64,000 nt of DNA from positions 124,001 to 188,000 of the forward strand of contig SYGP01000031.1 in NCBI GenBank assembly GCA_005799495.1, written 5' to 3'. The stretch comes from Planctomycetia bacterium (GTDB taxonomy: Bacteria; Planctomycetota; Phycisphaerae; Phycisphaerales; SM1A02). The notes under the pieces were generated by a model. The model ran no database searches. It had not been told where the DNA came from and saw nothing but the letters and a program-made list of their open reading frames with translations. The position numbers and the translations under genes are program-made. This document shows positions 8,484-16,850 of the stretch, piece by piece; within the stretch, counting starts at the first letter, position 1, and each line of letters opens with the position of its first letter.

Positions 8484-9923
8484 CTTCCCGCTGCTGATCT
8501 TCTGCAGTGCAGCAAGCGCTCGTTCGCGAGCGGTCGGGTGATCGACGATCGGCCGTGGGTATGTCTCGCCAAGGAGCACGCCACTCGATGCAAGCACCAT
8601 CGGCGGCGCTTCCCACGGTTGATGGATGAACTCGCTCGGCACTTTCGCCAGCTCCGGCACCCACCTGCGGACGAACTCGCCGTCGGGATCGAACTTCTCA
8701 CCTTGCAGGATCGGATTGAAGATCCGGAAGTACGGCGCCGCATCGGCACCGCACCCCGCGCTCCACTGCCATCCGAGCGTATTGCTTGCGAGATCCGCAT
8801 CGCACAATGTGTCCCAAAACCAACGCGCGCCCTCCTGCCACGATTGCAGCAGATGCTTGACGAGGAAACTCGCCACGATCATGCGAACACGATTGTGCAT
8901 CCAACCCGTCGCCCACAACTGCCGCATGCCAGCATCGACAATCGGGTAACCGGTTTGCCCGCGTTGCCAGGCACGCAAGTGCTTCGTCGATGGCTGCCAC
9001 GGGAACTTGGCAAACTCGGGGCGCAGCGGCTTGGATGCGGTTGCCGGAAAGTTGCACAGCACATGAGCGGCGAACTCGCGCCAGAGGATCTCCGCGAGGA
9101 ACTTCGATGCACCGGACGATTTGCCGGCATCACTGCGCGACACATCGCTCCAAACGCGGCGGGGCGAGATTTCCCCCCAGTGCATGTGCGGACTGAGGCT
9201 TGACGAGCCATCCTGCGCGGGAATGTCGCGCGCCTCCCCATAGTCGCGCATCGGCTGCGCCATGAACGCGGCCAGCCGCTTCTGTGCGCCGAGCTCGCCC
9301 GGTGTCCACCGTCCTTGCATGGAGCCAGCCCAATCGAAGGTGGGCAGCAGTCCGAGCGATTCCAGCGTGCACCCTGCGGGCCTCTGGGCGACCGAGGGCA
9401 GCGCGCGCGGTGCGGGAAGCGGATCGCCGATGGCGACATGGGCGCGCAGTGACTTTGCAAACGGCGTGTAGACCTTGTACGGAACGCCGCTGCCCGTGCG
9501 GAGTACCGCGGGATCATGCAGCAGCGCGCCCGCATGCGCAGCGAACGAAACACCCACTGCCGCCAAGGCTGATCGCACGCACTCTTCCTGCGCAGGACCA
9601 GCGGGTTCGAAGCGCTGCGAACAGTGGACGCTGCCGGCGCCCAACTCCTTCGCAAGTTTCACGAGTCCATCGGCTGTCGCCCCGCGCTGCAGCAGGAGCG
9701 GCGCACCGATCCTTCGGAGCTGCGTTCCAAGCGCCTCGAGTGAATGGTGCAGCCACCACCGTCCCGCACCACCCGAAGCCCACTCTCCCTCCGCGGCGTC
9801 ATCCAGAATGAACACCGGCTGCACAACCCGCCCGTTCGCGGCCGCGGCATGAAGCGCAGGATGATCGTCGAGCCGAAGGTCCTGACGGAACCAGAGGATG
9901 GCGGGCTTCTCGCGTGCTGTCAT
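8466..9923 (-). CDS. phr: Deoxyribodipyrimidine photolyase (class I, cryptochrome/photolyase family)
   Basis: A 485-residue FAD enzyme that uses light to split cyclobutane pyrimidine dimers. The N-terminal antenna-binding domain begins with ILWFRQDLRLDDHPAL; the C-terminal FAD domain carries HMHWGEISPR, WREFAAHVL, GYPIVDAGMRQLWATGWMHN (cited up to its Asn) and WQWSAGCGADAAPYFRIFNP, all in the canonical order. Length is normal for bacterial class I enzymes. It follows the TIGR01777 gene with a 4-base overlap and is therefore its operon partner; photolyase and TIGR01777-type epimerases are often neighbours, though the link is unexplained. Confidence 0.95.
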   Translation of the reverse strand: MTAREKPAILWFRQDLRLDDHPALHAAAANGRVVQPVFILDDAAEGEWASGGAGRWWLHHSLEALGTQLRRIGAPLLLQRGATADGLVKLAKELGAGSVHCSQRFEPAGPAQEECVRSALAAVGVSFAAHAGALLHDPAVLRTGSGVPYKVYTPFAKSLRAHVAIGDPLPAPRALPSVAQRPAGCTLESLGLLPTFDWAGSMQGRWTPGELGAQKRLAAFMAQPMRDYGEARDIPAQDGSSSLSPHMHWGEISPRRVWSDVSRSDAGKSSGASKFLAEILWREFAAHVLCNFPATASKPLRPEFAKFPWQPSTKHLRAWQRGQTGYPIVDAGMRQLWATGWMHNRVRMIVASFLVKHLLQSWQEGARWFWDTLCDADLASNTLGWQWSAGCGADAAPYFRIFNPILQGEKFDPDGEFVRRWVPELAKVPSEFIHQPWEAPPMVLASSGVLLGETYPRPIVDHPTARERALAALQKISSGKSAARD

Positions 9924-11341
9924 CGCGCCCTCCCCAGTTCAAAGCGAAGCGCAGACTCGAGGTCGGGAAACAGAAATGGATAACCGCTCGCGGTCAGCGC
10001 GGATGGTTTCACCCACGAACCACCGAGCAGCAGTTCTTCGCCCATCGATCCGAAGAGAAGGCGGACGATCGGCGCAGGAAGCGGAGCCATGCATGGCCTG
10101 CGGACCACGCGCGCAAGCGTGCGCGCGAAGTCCATCTGAGAAACGGGCGCGGGCGCCACGGCATTCACCGCTCCATGCAGCGATGGCGTTTCAATGCACC
10201 AGTGCGCGGCGCGCAGCAGGTCATCGACATGAATCCACGACATCCCCTGCTCCCCGCTTCCCACGCGCCCGCCAGCACCGAGCAGGAACGGCAACAGCAA
10301 CTTCCCAAGAACTCCTGAGCGCGCTTGCAACACGATGCCAATGCGAAGGCGGACGGTCCGAATGCCTCCCTTGGTTGCCGCTGCGGTCGCGTCCTCCCAT
10401 GCCGCCGTCACATCCGCGAGGAACCCATCGCCGCGCGCTGCCGACTCATCCACTGCAGGACCCGATCGGTTGCCGTACCAACCGATCGCCGATGCGCAGA
10501 TCAGCGACTGTGGCGGCGTCGGGAGCGCGGCAAGCGTCTCACACAGGGAGCGAGTGCCATCTGCCCGGCTCGATCGGATGCGGTCCTTGCGCCGCGCAGT
10601 CCATCGGCCCGCAGCGATGTTCTCACCCGCAAGGTGAACGACTGCATCGATCCCCGAGAGCGCATCTGCATCCCACGCGCCCTGCGGATTCCAGCGCACT
10701 TCATCGCTGCCCGCGGGTGTCCCGCGCACGAGCCGAATGACGCGGTGCCCCGCGGTGGTGAGGAATGCGTGCAACGCTCGCCCCACGGCACCGCTCGCTC
10801 CCGTCACTGCAATGACGCGCCGAGGACTCTGTGCAAAGCGAGCGTGCCAAGCCAGATCGTGCTGTGTCCGCTGGTGCCGAAAGGCAAACATGCGTTCAAG
10901 CGGTGCCGTCCACACACTGCGCGGAGTGAGCGCTCCGAGACCGAGCGGCGGGGAGAAATCCACGGTGTCCCGCAGCGTGCTTCGAGAAGCAGTCGCGGCC
11001 AGGAAGTCGTGCCGATGAACCCAGTGAGCGAAGGGACCGCGCAGGGATCGGTCCGTGAAGCCTGCCGAACGATCCACCGCTTCGTGACGCGCGGTCCACC
11101 GCAATCCCAGCGGATCTCCGAGTTGCAACTCCGTGATCGAGCCATTCGCAAGCGGCTCGTTCCGCAGGACGCGGACGGGCTGCCATGGAGGAATGAGGCG
11201 ACCGATCGCCCCCGGCGCGAAGTGCCAGGCTGCGAGCGCCTCGCGCGCGACTGGAACCTCACACTCCGTTTGGTATCGAATGATCTTCAGGGTGGGCTCC
11301 GTTCGTGCGCGGCGAAGTCTAGGCAGCCCCGAGACAGCCAC
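9920..11341 (-). CDS. TIGR01777-family SDR epimerase with N-terminal SRPBCC domain
   Basis: A 473-residue two-domain protein. Residues ~18-165 resemble the SRPBCC ligand-binding fold (polyketide-cyclase type) that precedes many TIGR01777 proteins. The rest is an atypical short-chain dehydrogenase: the NAD(P) motif VTGASGAVGRALHAFL (~177-192), VVHLAGENIAAGRW, SAIGWYGNR with the family Tyr, and GMSWIHVDDLLRA. Function of the family is unsettled. The assigned start is GTG. A TAGACT hexamer inside the first dozen codons suggests the true start may be slightly later, but no standard start codon follows it before the SRPBCC domain. Confidence 0.85.
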   Translation of the reverse strand: MAVSGLPRLRRARTEPTLKIIRYQTECEVPVAREALAAWHFAPGAIGRLIPPWQPVRVLRNEPLANGSITELQLGDPLGLRWTARHEAVDRSAGFTDRSLRGPFAHWVHRHDFLAATASRSTLRDTVDFSPPLGLGALTPRSVWTAPLERMFAFRHQRTQHDLAWHARFAQSPRRVIAVTGASGAVGRALHAFLTTAGHRVIRLVRGTPAGSDEVRWNPQGAWDADALSGIDAVVHLAGENIAAGRWTARRKDRIRSSRADGTRSLCETLAALPTPPQSLICASAIGWYGNRSGPAVDESAARGDGFLADVTAAWEDATAAATKGGIRTVRLRIGIVLQARSGVLGKLLLPFLLGAGGRVGSGEQGMSWIHVDDLLRAAHWCIETPSLHGAVNAVAPAPVSQMDFARTLARVVRRPCMAPLPAPIVRLLFGSMGEELLLGGSWVKPSALTASGYPFLFPDLESALRFELGRAR

Positions 11342-11377
11342 TCATTTCGGTCCGCAACGCGTCACGGCATCCGCTTC

Positions 11378-11383
11378 TATCCT
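11378..11383 (+). promoter_or_regulatory. -10-like hexamer of gmhA
   Basis: TATCCT, 8 bases before the ATG at 11392; the intervening bases are GC-rich and contain no Shine-Dalgarno sequence. Confidence 0.45.
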
Positions 11384-11391
11384 CCGCGGCC

Positions 11392-11973
11392 ATGCAGGGA
11401 CTTCCCGATCCTGAGTCGTGCTTTGCGGCGCGGCTTGGTCAGGCTCAGCGCGGTGTCGCCCAACTCGCAGCACTGAAGAGTGATGTGATCCGCTGCGCGC
11501 AGCTCGTGCAGCAGACGCTGCGTGATGGACGCTCCGTCCTCACGTGCGGGAATGGCGGCAGTGCCGCGGAGGCGCTTCACTTTGCAGAAGAACTCTCTGG
11601 GCGCTACCGATCGAATCGACCGGCACTCGCTGCGGTCAGCCTGAGTGCAGACCCGACCGCGCTCACCTGCATCGCGAACGACTTCGGCTTCGACCATGTG
11701 TTCAGTCGACAGATTGAAGCGATCGGTCGCAGTGGCGACGCGCTCATCGTGCTGTCCACTTCGGGCAACAGTCCGAACATCCTGCGTGCGCTGGATGTGG
11801 CGCGGGCGCGCGGGCTGCGGACGGTCGGACTTCTCGGGAATGACGGAGGGAAGGCAGTGTCGGCATGCGATGTGGCCGTGATCGTCCGAGGCGTGGATGG
11901 CGCCGCAGTGCAAGAGGTTCACCAAATGGTCATTCATATCGTCTGCGAGACCCTCGAACCTGCCAACCCCTGA
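11392..11973 (+). CDS. gmhA: D-sedoheptulose-7-phosphate isomerase (GmhA-like SIS protein)
   Basis: A 193-residue SIS-domain isomerase that would turn sedoheptulose 7-phosphate into D-glycero-D-manno-heptose 7-phosphate, the first step toward LPS or glycoprotein heptose. Seen: CGNGGSAAEALHFAEEL (~52-68), the phosphosugar loop STSGNSPNIL (~123-132), SLSADPTALTCIANDFGF, and the C-terminal VQEVHQMVIHIVCE helix with the metal-binding Glu and His of GmhA. Length is normal. No other heptose gene is near, so heptose use is inferred only from this enzyme. Confidence 0.9.
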   Translation: MQGLPDPESCFAARLGQAQRGVAQLAALKSDVIRCAQLVQQTLRDGRSVLTCGNGGSAAEALHFAEELSGRYRSNRPALAAVSLSADPTALTCIANDFGFDHVFSRQIEAIGRSGDALIVLSTSGNSPNILRALDVARARGLRTVGLLGNDGGKAVSACDVAVIVRGVDGAAVQEVHQMVIHIVCETLEPANP

Positions 11974-12028
11974 CCGAGCGCCTCTGTCGTGCCGAGCGAA
12001 GAGCCGCTCGGCACCTTCCCATCGAACC

Positions 12029-12034
12029 TAGGAT
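12029..12034 (+). promoter_or_regulatory. -10-like hexamer of the first membrane-thioredoxin gene
   Basis: TAGGAT, 6 bases before the ATG at 12041, without a Shine-Dalgarno sequence. Confidence 0.5.
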
Positions 12035-12040
12035 CCCTGT

Positions 12041-13123
12041 ATGCGCGGACCTCGCCTCCACTTCCTGATCTGCCGACTCATCGTGCCGCTCTGGCTGTTG
12101 GCCGGCGCGAGCTACAAGTTGTGGGAGCGAAATCCCAAACTGCTGCCGCCGCCCGTGCTCAACACGGTGCTTGCGCTCGATCCGCTCATCTGGCTTGACG
12201 GCGCTGCGTGGATGGACTCGGCGCTGCGGCTGATCGTGCTCTCCGAGTTCGTGCTGGTGGGCGTGATGCTTGCCATGCCGAGATTGGCCCGCCCCGTCGC
12301 GGTCGCGGTTCTTGCGCTCTTCTGCACCATCCTTCTCGCCGTGATCGTGCCCGAATATCAGAAAGGTGGTTGGGCGCAGGCTTGGAAGGGATCGTGCGGG
12401 TGCTTCGGCGCGAGCGGACCGAATCCAGTCATCATGCTTGGAATCGATGCGGCGCTCCTCATGCTCGCGCTGCTTGCGCGGCCGACTCCTGCAACGGCTG
12501 CGTTGCCACGGCTCTTCGGACTCGGGAGTGCAGGCATCGTGACGCTGCTTGCCGCGAGCGTCGTTTCCTTCGTTCCCGACCGCGCCGCCATCGTGATCGA
12601 CGATGCCCAAGCTGCGGCTCCATCCCCGGCCGCGGATTCGCCGAGCGCGTCCGCCGCAGCCGTTCAAGCAGTGGATCCTCCACCCACTTCCGCCAGTCCG
12701 TGGCCCAAGCGCCCCGCCACTGCACAGCCGTATTACATCCCAGACTTCGCGAAGTGGAAGGGAACGCGCCTCGACTCCCAAGACATCGCCCTGCTCACTT
12801 CACCACCGCCACCAGATTCCATCAACTCCGGGAGTTGGATCGTCATGCTCTACCGCGAGGACTGCGATCACTGCCATGAGATCCTCCTGAACCATTTCTC
12901 AGGCGACCTTCCCATCCCCGTGCTGGCCATTGCGATCCCGGATACCGACCCCGCGGGAGCGCTCGAAATGCCTTGTGGCAAGTGCGAACTTCGAAAGCTG
13001 GTGAAAGGCCCCGACTATGTGCTCACGACTCCCGTGCTCTTGCGCCTGCAGGACGGAGTGATCCGTGATGTGGTGACAGACCATGCAGACACCGACGGCA
13101 TCAACCGCATCACAGTCCGCTGA
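12041..13123 (+). CDS. MauE/DoxX-like membrane domain fused to a thioredoxin-like domain
   Basis: A 360-residue protein. Residues ~8-155 make a four-helix MauE-like module with GSCGCFG, a motif of quinone-linked disulfide-handling membrane proteins; a fifth helix (~163-178) leads to an Ala/Pro/Ser-rich linker, then a periplasmic thioredoxin-like domain (~265-360) with the redox pair CDHC and a second pair in MPCGKCELRKL. The architecture suggests passing electrons or disulfides between quinone and a periplasmic thiol. The downstream gene overlaps it by 41 bases and encodes a paralogous thioredoxin domain. Function inferred from fold and motifs only. Confidence 0.72.
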   Translation: MRGPRLHFLICRLIVPLWLLAGASYKLWERNPKLLPPPVLNTVLALDPLIWLDGAAWMDSALRLIVLSEFVLVGVMLAMPRLARPVAVAVLALFCTILLAVIVPEYQKGGWAQAWKGSCGCFGASGPNPVIMLGIDAALLMLALLARPTPATAALPRLFGLGSAGIVTLLAASVVSFVPDRAAIVIDDAQAAAPSPAADSPSASAAAVQAVDPPPTSASPWPKRPATAQPYYIPDFAKWKGTRLDSQDIALLTSPPPPDSINSGSWIVMLYREDCDHCHEILLNHFSGDLPIPVLAIAIPDTDPAGALEMPCGKCELRKLVKGPDYVLTTPVLLRLQDGVIRDVVTDHADTDGINRITVR

Positions 13124-14090
13124 TCGCCCGCGTGCGGGCGGGGCCCTCCGAGTGGGCGCTGCACTGCTCTTCGCGTTCACCGCTGGGCTGTGGATCGCCG
13201 GCGGTGCGGCACGACTTCCGACATGGCTCGATACCGCAGGTCAGCGCCTCGGACTTGACGAAATGCGCACGACTCAGGTGGTGATTGGCTTCCTGATCGC
13301 GAGCGCTGCCACGCTCGCCTTCGCGGGAGTCCGTTCGAGAGCCGCCCTCACCATCGCTCGTGCTCTCCTGGTGGTGTTCGCCTTCACAGCCGTCGCCACG
13401 ATTGCATCCGAGTTCGCGCGACCGTCGGCCGGATCACTGCTTGCTGCGCTCGCATGGCCAGTGGCAGCGGCGGCATCCGCGCTCATTCTGCACCGAATGT
13501 CCGATCGCGTCAGTCGAAACGCACCAGTGCCTTTCCGTTCGCCCGGGCTGATGATGGTGGCGCTGATCGGAGTCTGGACAGCGAGTCTCGCCGTGGCGAG
13601 CCGCCTGCCGATTGAAGAGTCGGGGCGCCCACCCGCCAAGTCGGGTCCCACAGAGGACACCATCGTGCTCGATCCCGTCTCATGGCAAGGTCGCACGCTG
13701 CCGGACACGCCGCTGTCCCGCATCTTGCCCGTCCTGACACCGCTCACGCTCGAGGGAGACTCTGTCATCGTTCTCTACAACCCCTCGTGCGGGCACTGCC
13801 GCGAGCTGTTTGAAAAGCACTTCGCGGCGGCGGATCCCACTCGGCGCGTGATTGCGGTGGAAGTACCACCGCCGCCCGGCATCCTCCCCGTTGCGGGTGA
13901 TGGACTCGGTCCTGTGCCTTGCGAGAATTGCGAAAGGCTGGAGTTGCCGGCGGGCAAGACCTATCTCCTGAAACCTCCGACGATCGCAGTGCTCCGCGAA
14001 GGGCGCGTCATCTGCGCAACGGACAACGACCACGACACGTGTCTCGCGCAACTCGCCGCCACCAAGGCTCCAGCAGATACCGCGCGATGA
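13083..14090 (+). CDS. Membrane protein with C-terminal thioredoxin-like domain (paralogue of the preceding gene)
   Basis: A 335-residue protein with about five hydrophobic helices (~22-40, 64-82, 88-108, 118-135, 155-172) and a C-terminal thioredoxin-like domain. CGHC follows SVIVLYNPS, matching the placement of CDHC after SWIVMLYRED in the upstream gene, and a second cysteine pair lies in VPCENCERLEL. Unlike its partner it lacks the MauE GSCGCFG motif. The ATG is inside the upstream gene (41-base overlap), so the two are surely co-transcribed and coupled. No substrate can be named. Confidence 0.7.
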   Translation: MQTPTASTASQSADRPRAGGALRVGAALLFAFTAGLWIAGGAARLPTWLDTAGQRLGLDEMRTTQVVIGFLIASAATLAFAGVRSRAALTIARALLVVFAFTAVATIASEFARPSAGSLLAALAWPVAAAASALILHRMSDRVSRNAPVPFRSPGLMMVALIGVWTASLAVASRLPIEESGRPPAKSGPTEDTIVLDPVSWQGRTLPDTPLSRILPVLTPLTLEGDSVIVLYNPSCGHCRELFEKHFAAADPTRRVIAVEVPPPPGILPVAGDGLGPVPCENCERLELPAGKTYLLKPPTIAVLREGRVICATDNDHDTCLAQLAATKAPADTAR

Positions 14091-14094
14091 CCGC

Positions 14095-15132
14095 TCACCG
14101 CACGCGGCGCGCACGCGCAGGGGCGGCTCGGCATTCGATCACCAGCTCCCGTGAACGCACCTCGATGCGCACGTCATCGGACGTGAATGTCCGGGTGCGC
14201 GTGTTGGCATCGCATGCGGCGCGTGCCACCGCCCGGAGGACCCGAGGCGCAATGCCCGATTCACGCAGCAGCGGATGGAAACCCAAGATCGCCGCAGTTC
14301 GCTGCGCGCCCACTTCGCTTGGCACACTCCGAGGAATGTGCGTCGAGGACCAGGGCGGCCGCAGCGCGATCTGCGACAGCGCCCAAGCCCCATCGCGTGC
14401 ATGGCCGGATGCATCCACCGCGTGCTGCGCGATGCGCGGCCAGCGTTCTCGCAGCAGCGGCGTGATCCGTGCCCGCAACCAACCGCGCGCGGATCGGATG
14501 TTCGAGTTCGAGCGGTCTTCCCGCCACGCCACGGCGCACCGGGAACACAGCGACTCAAGTTGAGCACGCGTGCAGCCAAGTGCCGGCCGTACGAATCGAA
14601 CATCCGACTGCGGCGACGCGTGGCGCGACCAGGGAATGAGCGCAAGGCCACGGTGCGCCGTCCCGCGACCGAGCCGCATCAGCAGCGTCTCGAGGACATC
14701 ATCGGCATGGTGCGCGAAGAGCACCACCGTTGCACCCGCTTCGACTGCACATCGCTCGAGCGCAGCAAGCCGAAGCCGCCTCGCGCTCGCGGAAATGCCG
14801 GTGCGGCCACGGGTCGGGTGCACATGGACAACCTGCAGCGAAACGCCGAGCTGCGCGCACAGCTGCGCACAGTGATCCGCATCCGCGTCCGCTTCCGCTG
14901 CGCGAAGATGGTGATGCACATGCGCCGCACCCACCAGGGCAGGCGCGTCTCGTCCACCACTCCATGCCCATGCGCAAAGCAAGAGGGCGGTCGAGTCAAC
15001 CCCCCCGCTGAGCGCAACCAAGACTCGATCTTCTCCACCGACACCGCAGCGCTCGATGAGCGCTGCCCGTGCCCGCACGCATGCGCGCGCGCGCCGCACG
15101 AGGCACCGCAGTCGGCGATCGGTGGCGTTCAC
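14095..15132 (-). CDS. tilS: tRNA(Ile)-lysidine synthase
   Basis: A 345-residue N-type ATP pyrophosphatase that converts C34 of the CAU-anticodon tRNA-Ile to lysidine. The PP-loop SGGVDSTALLL is at ~42-52, followed by AAHVHHHLR, and FAHHADDVLETLLMRLGRGTA, which is cited for its HHADDVxET core. The C-terminal part is short and divergent compared with the E. coli enzyme, as in many TilS proteins without the full tRNA-binding tail. The start is GTG, placed 6 bases after TAGCAT. It converges with the thioredoxin-like gene four bases away. Confidence 0.9.
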   Translation of the reverse strand: MNATDRRLRCLVRRARACVRARAALIERCGVGGEDRVLVALSGGVDSTALLLCAWAWSGGRDAPALVGAAHVHHHLRAAEADADADHCAQLCAQLGVSLQVVHVHPTRGRTGISASARRLRLAALERCAVEAGATVVLFAHHADDVLETLLMRLGRGTAHRGLALIPWSRHASPQSDVRFVRPALGCTRAQLESLCSRCAVAWREDRSNSNIRSARGWLRARITPLLRERWPRIAQHAVDASGHARDGAWALSQIALRPPWSSTHIPRSVPSEVGAQRTAAILGFHPLLRESGIAPRVLRAVARAACDANTRTRTFTSDDVRIEVRSRELVIECRAAPARARRVR

Positions 15133-15136
15133 GCAC

Positions 15137-15883
15137 TCATGCTACGGCGCTTCGCAGCCGCTTCGGCGAACGATGGGCTCGTGCGACATGCTGTGCCCCA
15201 TGTGCCGCCGGCGCTGCGGAGGCCCTCCCGAACACCGCGCCGTTCACGGCAGCGATGATCTCTGCGGGATCGTGCGCGGTCGCCGTCGCGCCGATTTCGT
15301 CCGCAAGACCGTCGGCACGAGCAAAGACGCCCGCACCGCAGATGACGGGCATCGTGCGGTCGCGGTGGGTTTCCCGCAGACCATCGATGAGCTGGCGAAT
15401 CCGCGGTGCATCGCTCGCCGCGGCAGCAAAGACGACCACTGCATCTGGCTGGCGCTGCGCAATCTCCTGCATGATTTCGTCATTGGCAACGCCACCCGCG
15501 GCGAACAGCACTTCATAGCCGGCGGCCTCCAGCAAGTCGGCGCAGAGTTGACCTGCCGTGTCCTCCGACTCTTCCGGTCCGCACACACAGAGCAGCCGAC
15601 GACCGTTGCGCTGGGACTGGCCGTAACGAGCCTGCGCCTGATCCACCAGCATCCGCAGGATCCGCGTCGCGTATCGGTAGGCGAGCGCCGTCAGTTGATC
15701 CTGTCGCCACATTCGGAAGATCACTTGCATCGATGGCCAGTACAGACGCTGCGCGATCTCGCTTGCGGAGAGTCCGGCCGTTTCAAGTTGGCTGTGCAGA
15801 ACGCGGACACCTGCGCGGTCGCCGCTGACACAGAGTTGAAGAAGCCGTTCCAAGGTGAGGTCGATGTTGAGAGTGTGACTCAT
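15137..15883 (-). CDS. B12-binding-domain protein lacking the cobalamin histidine
   Basis: A 248-residue soluble protein with the two-part fold of cobalamin sensors. Residues ~10-80 resemble the four-helix B12-binding cap (SGDRAGVRVL, WRQDQLTALAYRYATRIL); residues ~95-215 resemble the Rossmann B12 domain (LLCVCGPEESEDTAGQL, GYEVLFAAGG). The DxHxxG motif that supplies the lower axial His is missing; the matching stretch reads EESEDTAG. It may bind another ligand or cobalamin base-on. No DNA-binding domain is fused and none is adjacent. The ATG was chosen over an upstream GTG that adds 15 unrelated residues. Confidence 0.7.
   Translation of the reverse strand: MSHTLNIDLTLERLLQLCVSGDRAGVRVLHSQLETAGLSASEIAQRLYWPSMQVIFRMWRQDQLTALAYRYATRILRMLVDQAQARYGQSQRNGRRLLCVCGPEESEDTAGQLCADLLEAAGYEVLFAAGGVANDEIMQEIAQRQPDAVVVFAAAASDAPRIRQLIDGLRETHRDRTMPVICGAGVFARADGLADEIGATATAHDPAEIIAAVNGAVFGRASAAPAAHGAQHVARAHRSPKRLRSAVA
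15139..15144 (-). promoter_or_regulatory. -10-like hexamer of tilS
   Basis: TAGCAT on the minus strand, 6 bases before the GTG at 15132; it fixes the choice of this GTG. Confidence 0.5.
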
Positions 15884-16001
15884 GGTGCAGGAGAGATCGT
15901 CAGCCCACCACACACGCAGCGAGCGCACAGGAAATGCCTTGTGCTCCGGCGTTATCCGCGCCTTGTGATCGTGCTTATCAGCCCTTACGGCACGCGGTGC
16001 C

Positions 16002-16007
16002 TACGAT
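16002..16007 (+). promoter_or_regulatory. -10-like hexamer of menG/ubiE
   Basis: TACGAT, 6 bases before the ATG at 16014, without a Shine-Dalgarno sequence. Confidence 0.45.
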
Positions 16008-16013
16008 GCAACC

Positions 16014-16823
16014 ATGGTCCGTGTTCCTCCACCATCCGATCCGGCAACTGTTCCCGCGTCCCATGCGGGGAAGCCGGCCTGGGATGGTCAGGCTCTTCAG
16101 GGAAACCCGCACCGCCGCGACGACAAGGCTCAACGAGTGCAAGAGATGTTCACGGCAATCGCGCATGCGTATGACCTGAACAACCGGCTGCACTCCCTTG
16201 GGCTCGACCAATCCTGGCGCAGACGGACGGTTCGCCTCGTGGAGCCAGTCGTGGGATCGCGGGTGCTCGATGTCGCGTGCGGGACGGGCGATCTTTCCGA
16301 GGCATTTGCCAGAGCGGGTGCAATGGAGGTGACGGGGCTCGACTACACCGCCGCGATGCTCGACCACGCGCGGGTGAAGGCGGCAAAGGCTGGCGGAACG
16401 GTGGCGAGCATTCGTTACCTGCAGGGCGATGCACAGAACCTTCCCTTTCCAAACGGATCCTTCGACATCGTCAGTATCGCTTTCGGCATTCGGAATGTCG
16501 CCGACCCATCCAAGGCACTCGCCGAGTTCCGCCGCGTGCTCGCTCCAGGCGGGCGCGTGGCGATTCTTGAATTCAGCCGCCCCAAAGCTGGTTTTGTGCG
16601 CTTTGTCAGTGACCTTTACACCCAGCGAATCATGCCGTGGACGGCGAGCCTGATCGCACGGGATGGTTCGGGTGCCTACCACTATCTCCCTAAGTCGGTC
16701 GAGACATTCCTCGATCCATCGGCACTCTCGGCGCACTTGTGTTCTGCCGGATTCGCCCATGTCACGGCCCATCCCATGACGATGAACACTTGCACGGCTC
16801 TGATCGGTCGCGTGGCTTCCTGA
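16014..16823 (+). CDS. ubiE: Demethylmenaquinone / 2-polyprenylphenol methyltransferase (UbiE/MenG)
   Basis: A 269-residue SAM methyltransferase acting at the last step of menaquinone (or in the ubiquinone) pathway. After a ~40-residue disordered head come the family signatures: YDLNNRLHSLGLDQSWRR (~54-71), motif I VLDVACGTGDLSEAF, GDAQNLPFPNGSFDIVSIAFG (motif described at Asp-Ala-Gln-Asn-Leu-Pro-Phe), GIRNV, and LEFSRPK, with YHYLPKSVETF near the end. Since no ubiquinone gene is visible and planctomycetes use menaquinone, MenG is the more likely role. Confidence 0.93.
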   Translation: MVRVPPPSDPATVPASHAGKPAWDGQALQGNPHRRDDKAQRVQEMFTAIAHAYDLNNRLHSLGLDQSWRRRTVRLVEPVVGSRVLDVACGTGDLSEAFARAGAMEVTGLDYTAAMLDHARVKAAKAGGTVASIRYLQGDAQNLPFPNGSFDIVSIAFGIRNVADPSKALAEFRRVLAPGGRVAILEFSRPKAGFVRFVSDLYTQRIMPWTASLIARDGSGAYHYLPKSVETFLDPSALSAHLCSAGFAHVTAHPMTMNTCTALIGRVAS

Positions 16824-16834
16824 GAGGACATCGC

Positions 16835-16840
16835 TATACT
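16835..16840 (+). promoter_or_regulatory. -10-like hexamer of the amidohydrolase-like gene
   Basis: TATACT, 10 bases before the ATG at 16851. The gap is the longest of the hexamer-start pairs in this window, leaving a predicted leader of only a few bases. Confidence 0.4.
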
Positions 16841-16850
16841 CGGCTCGAAC

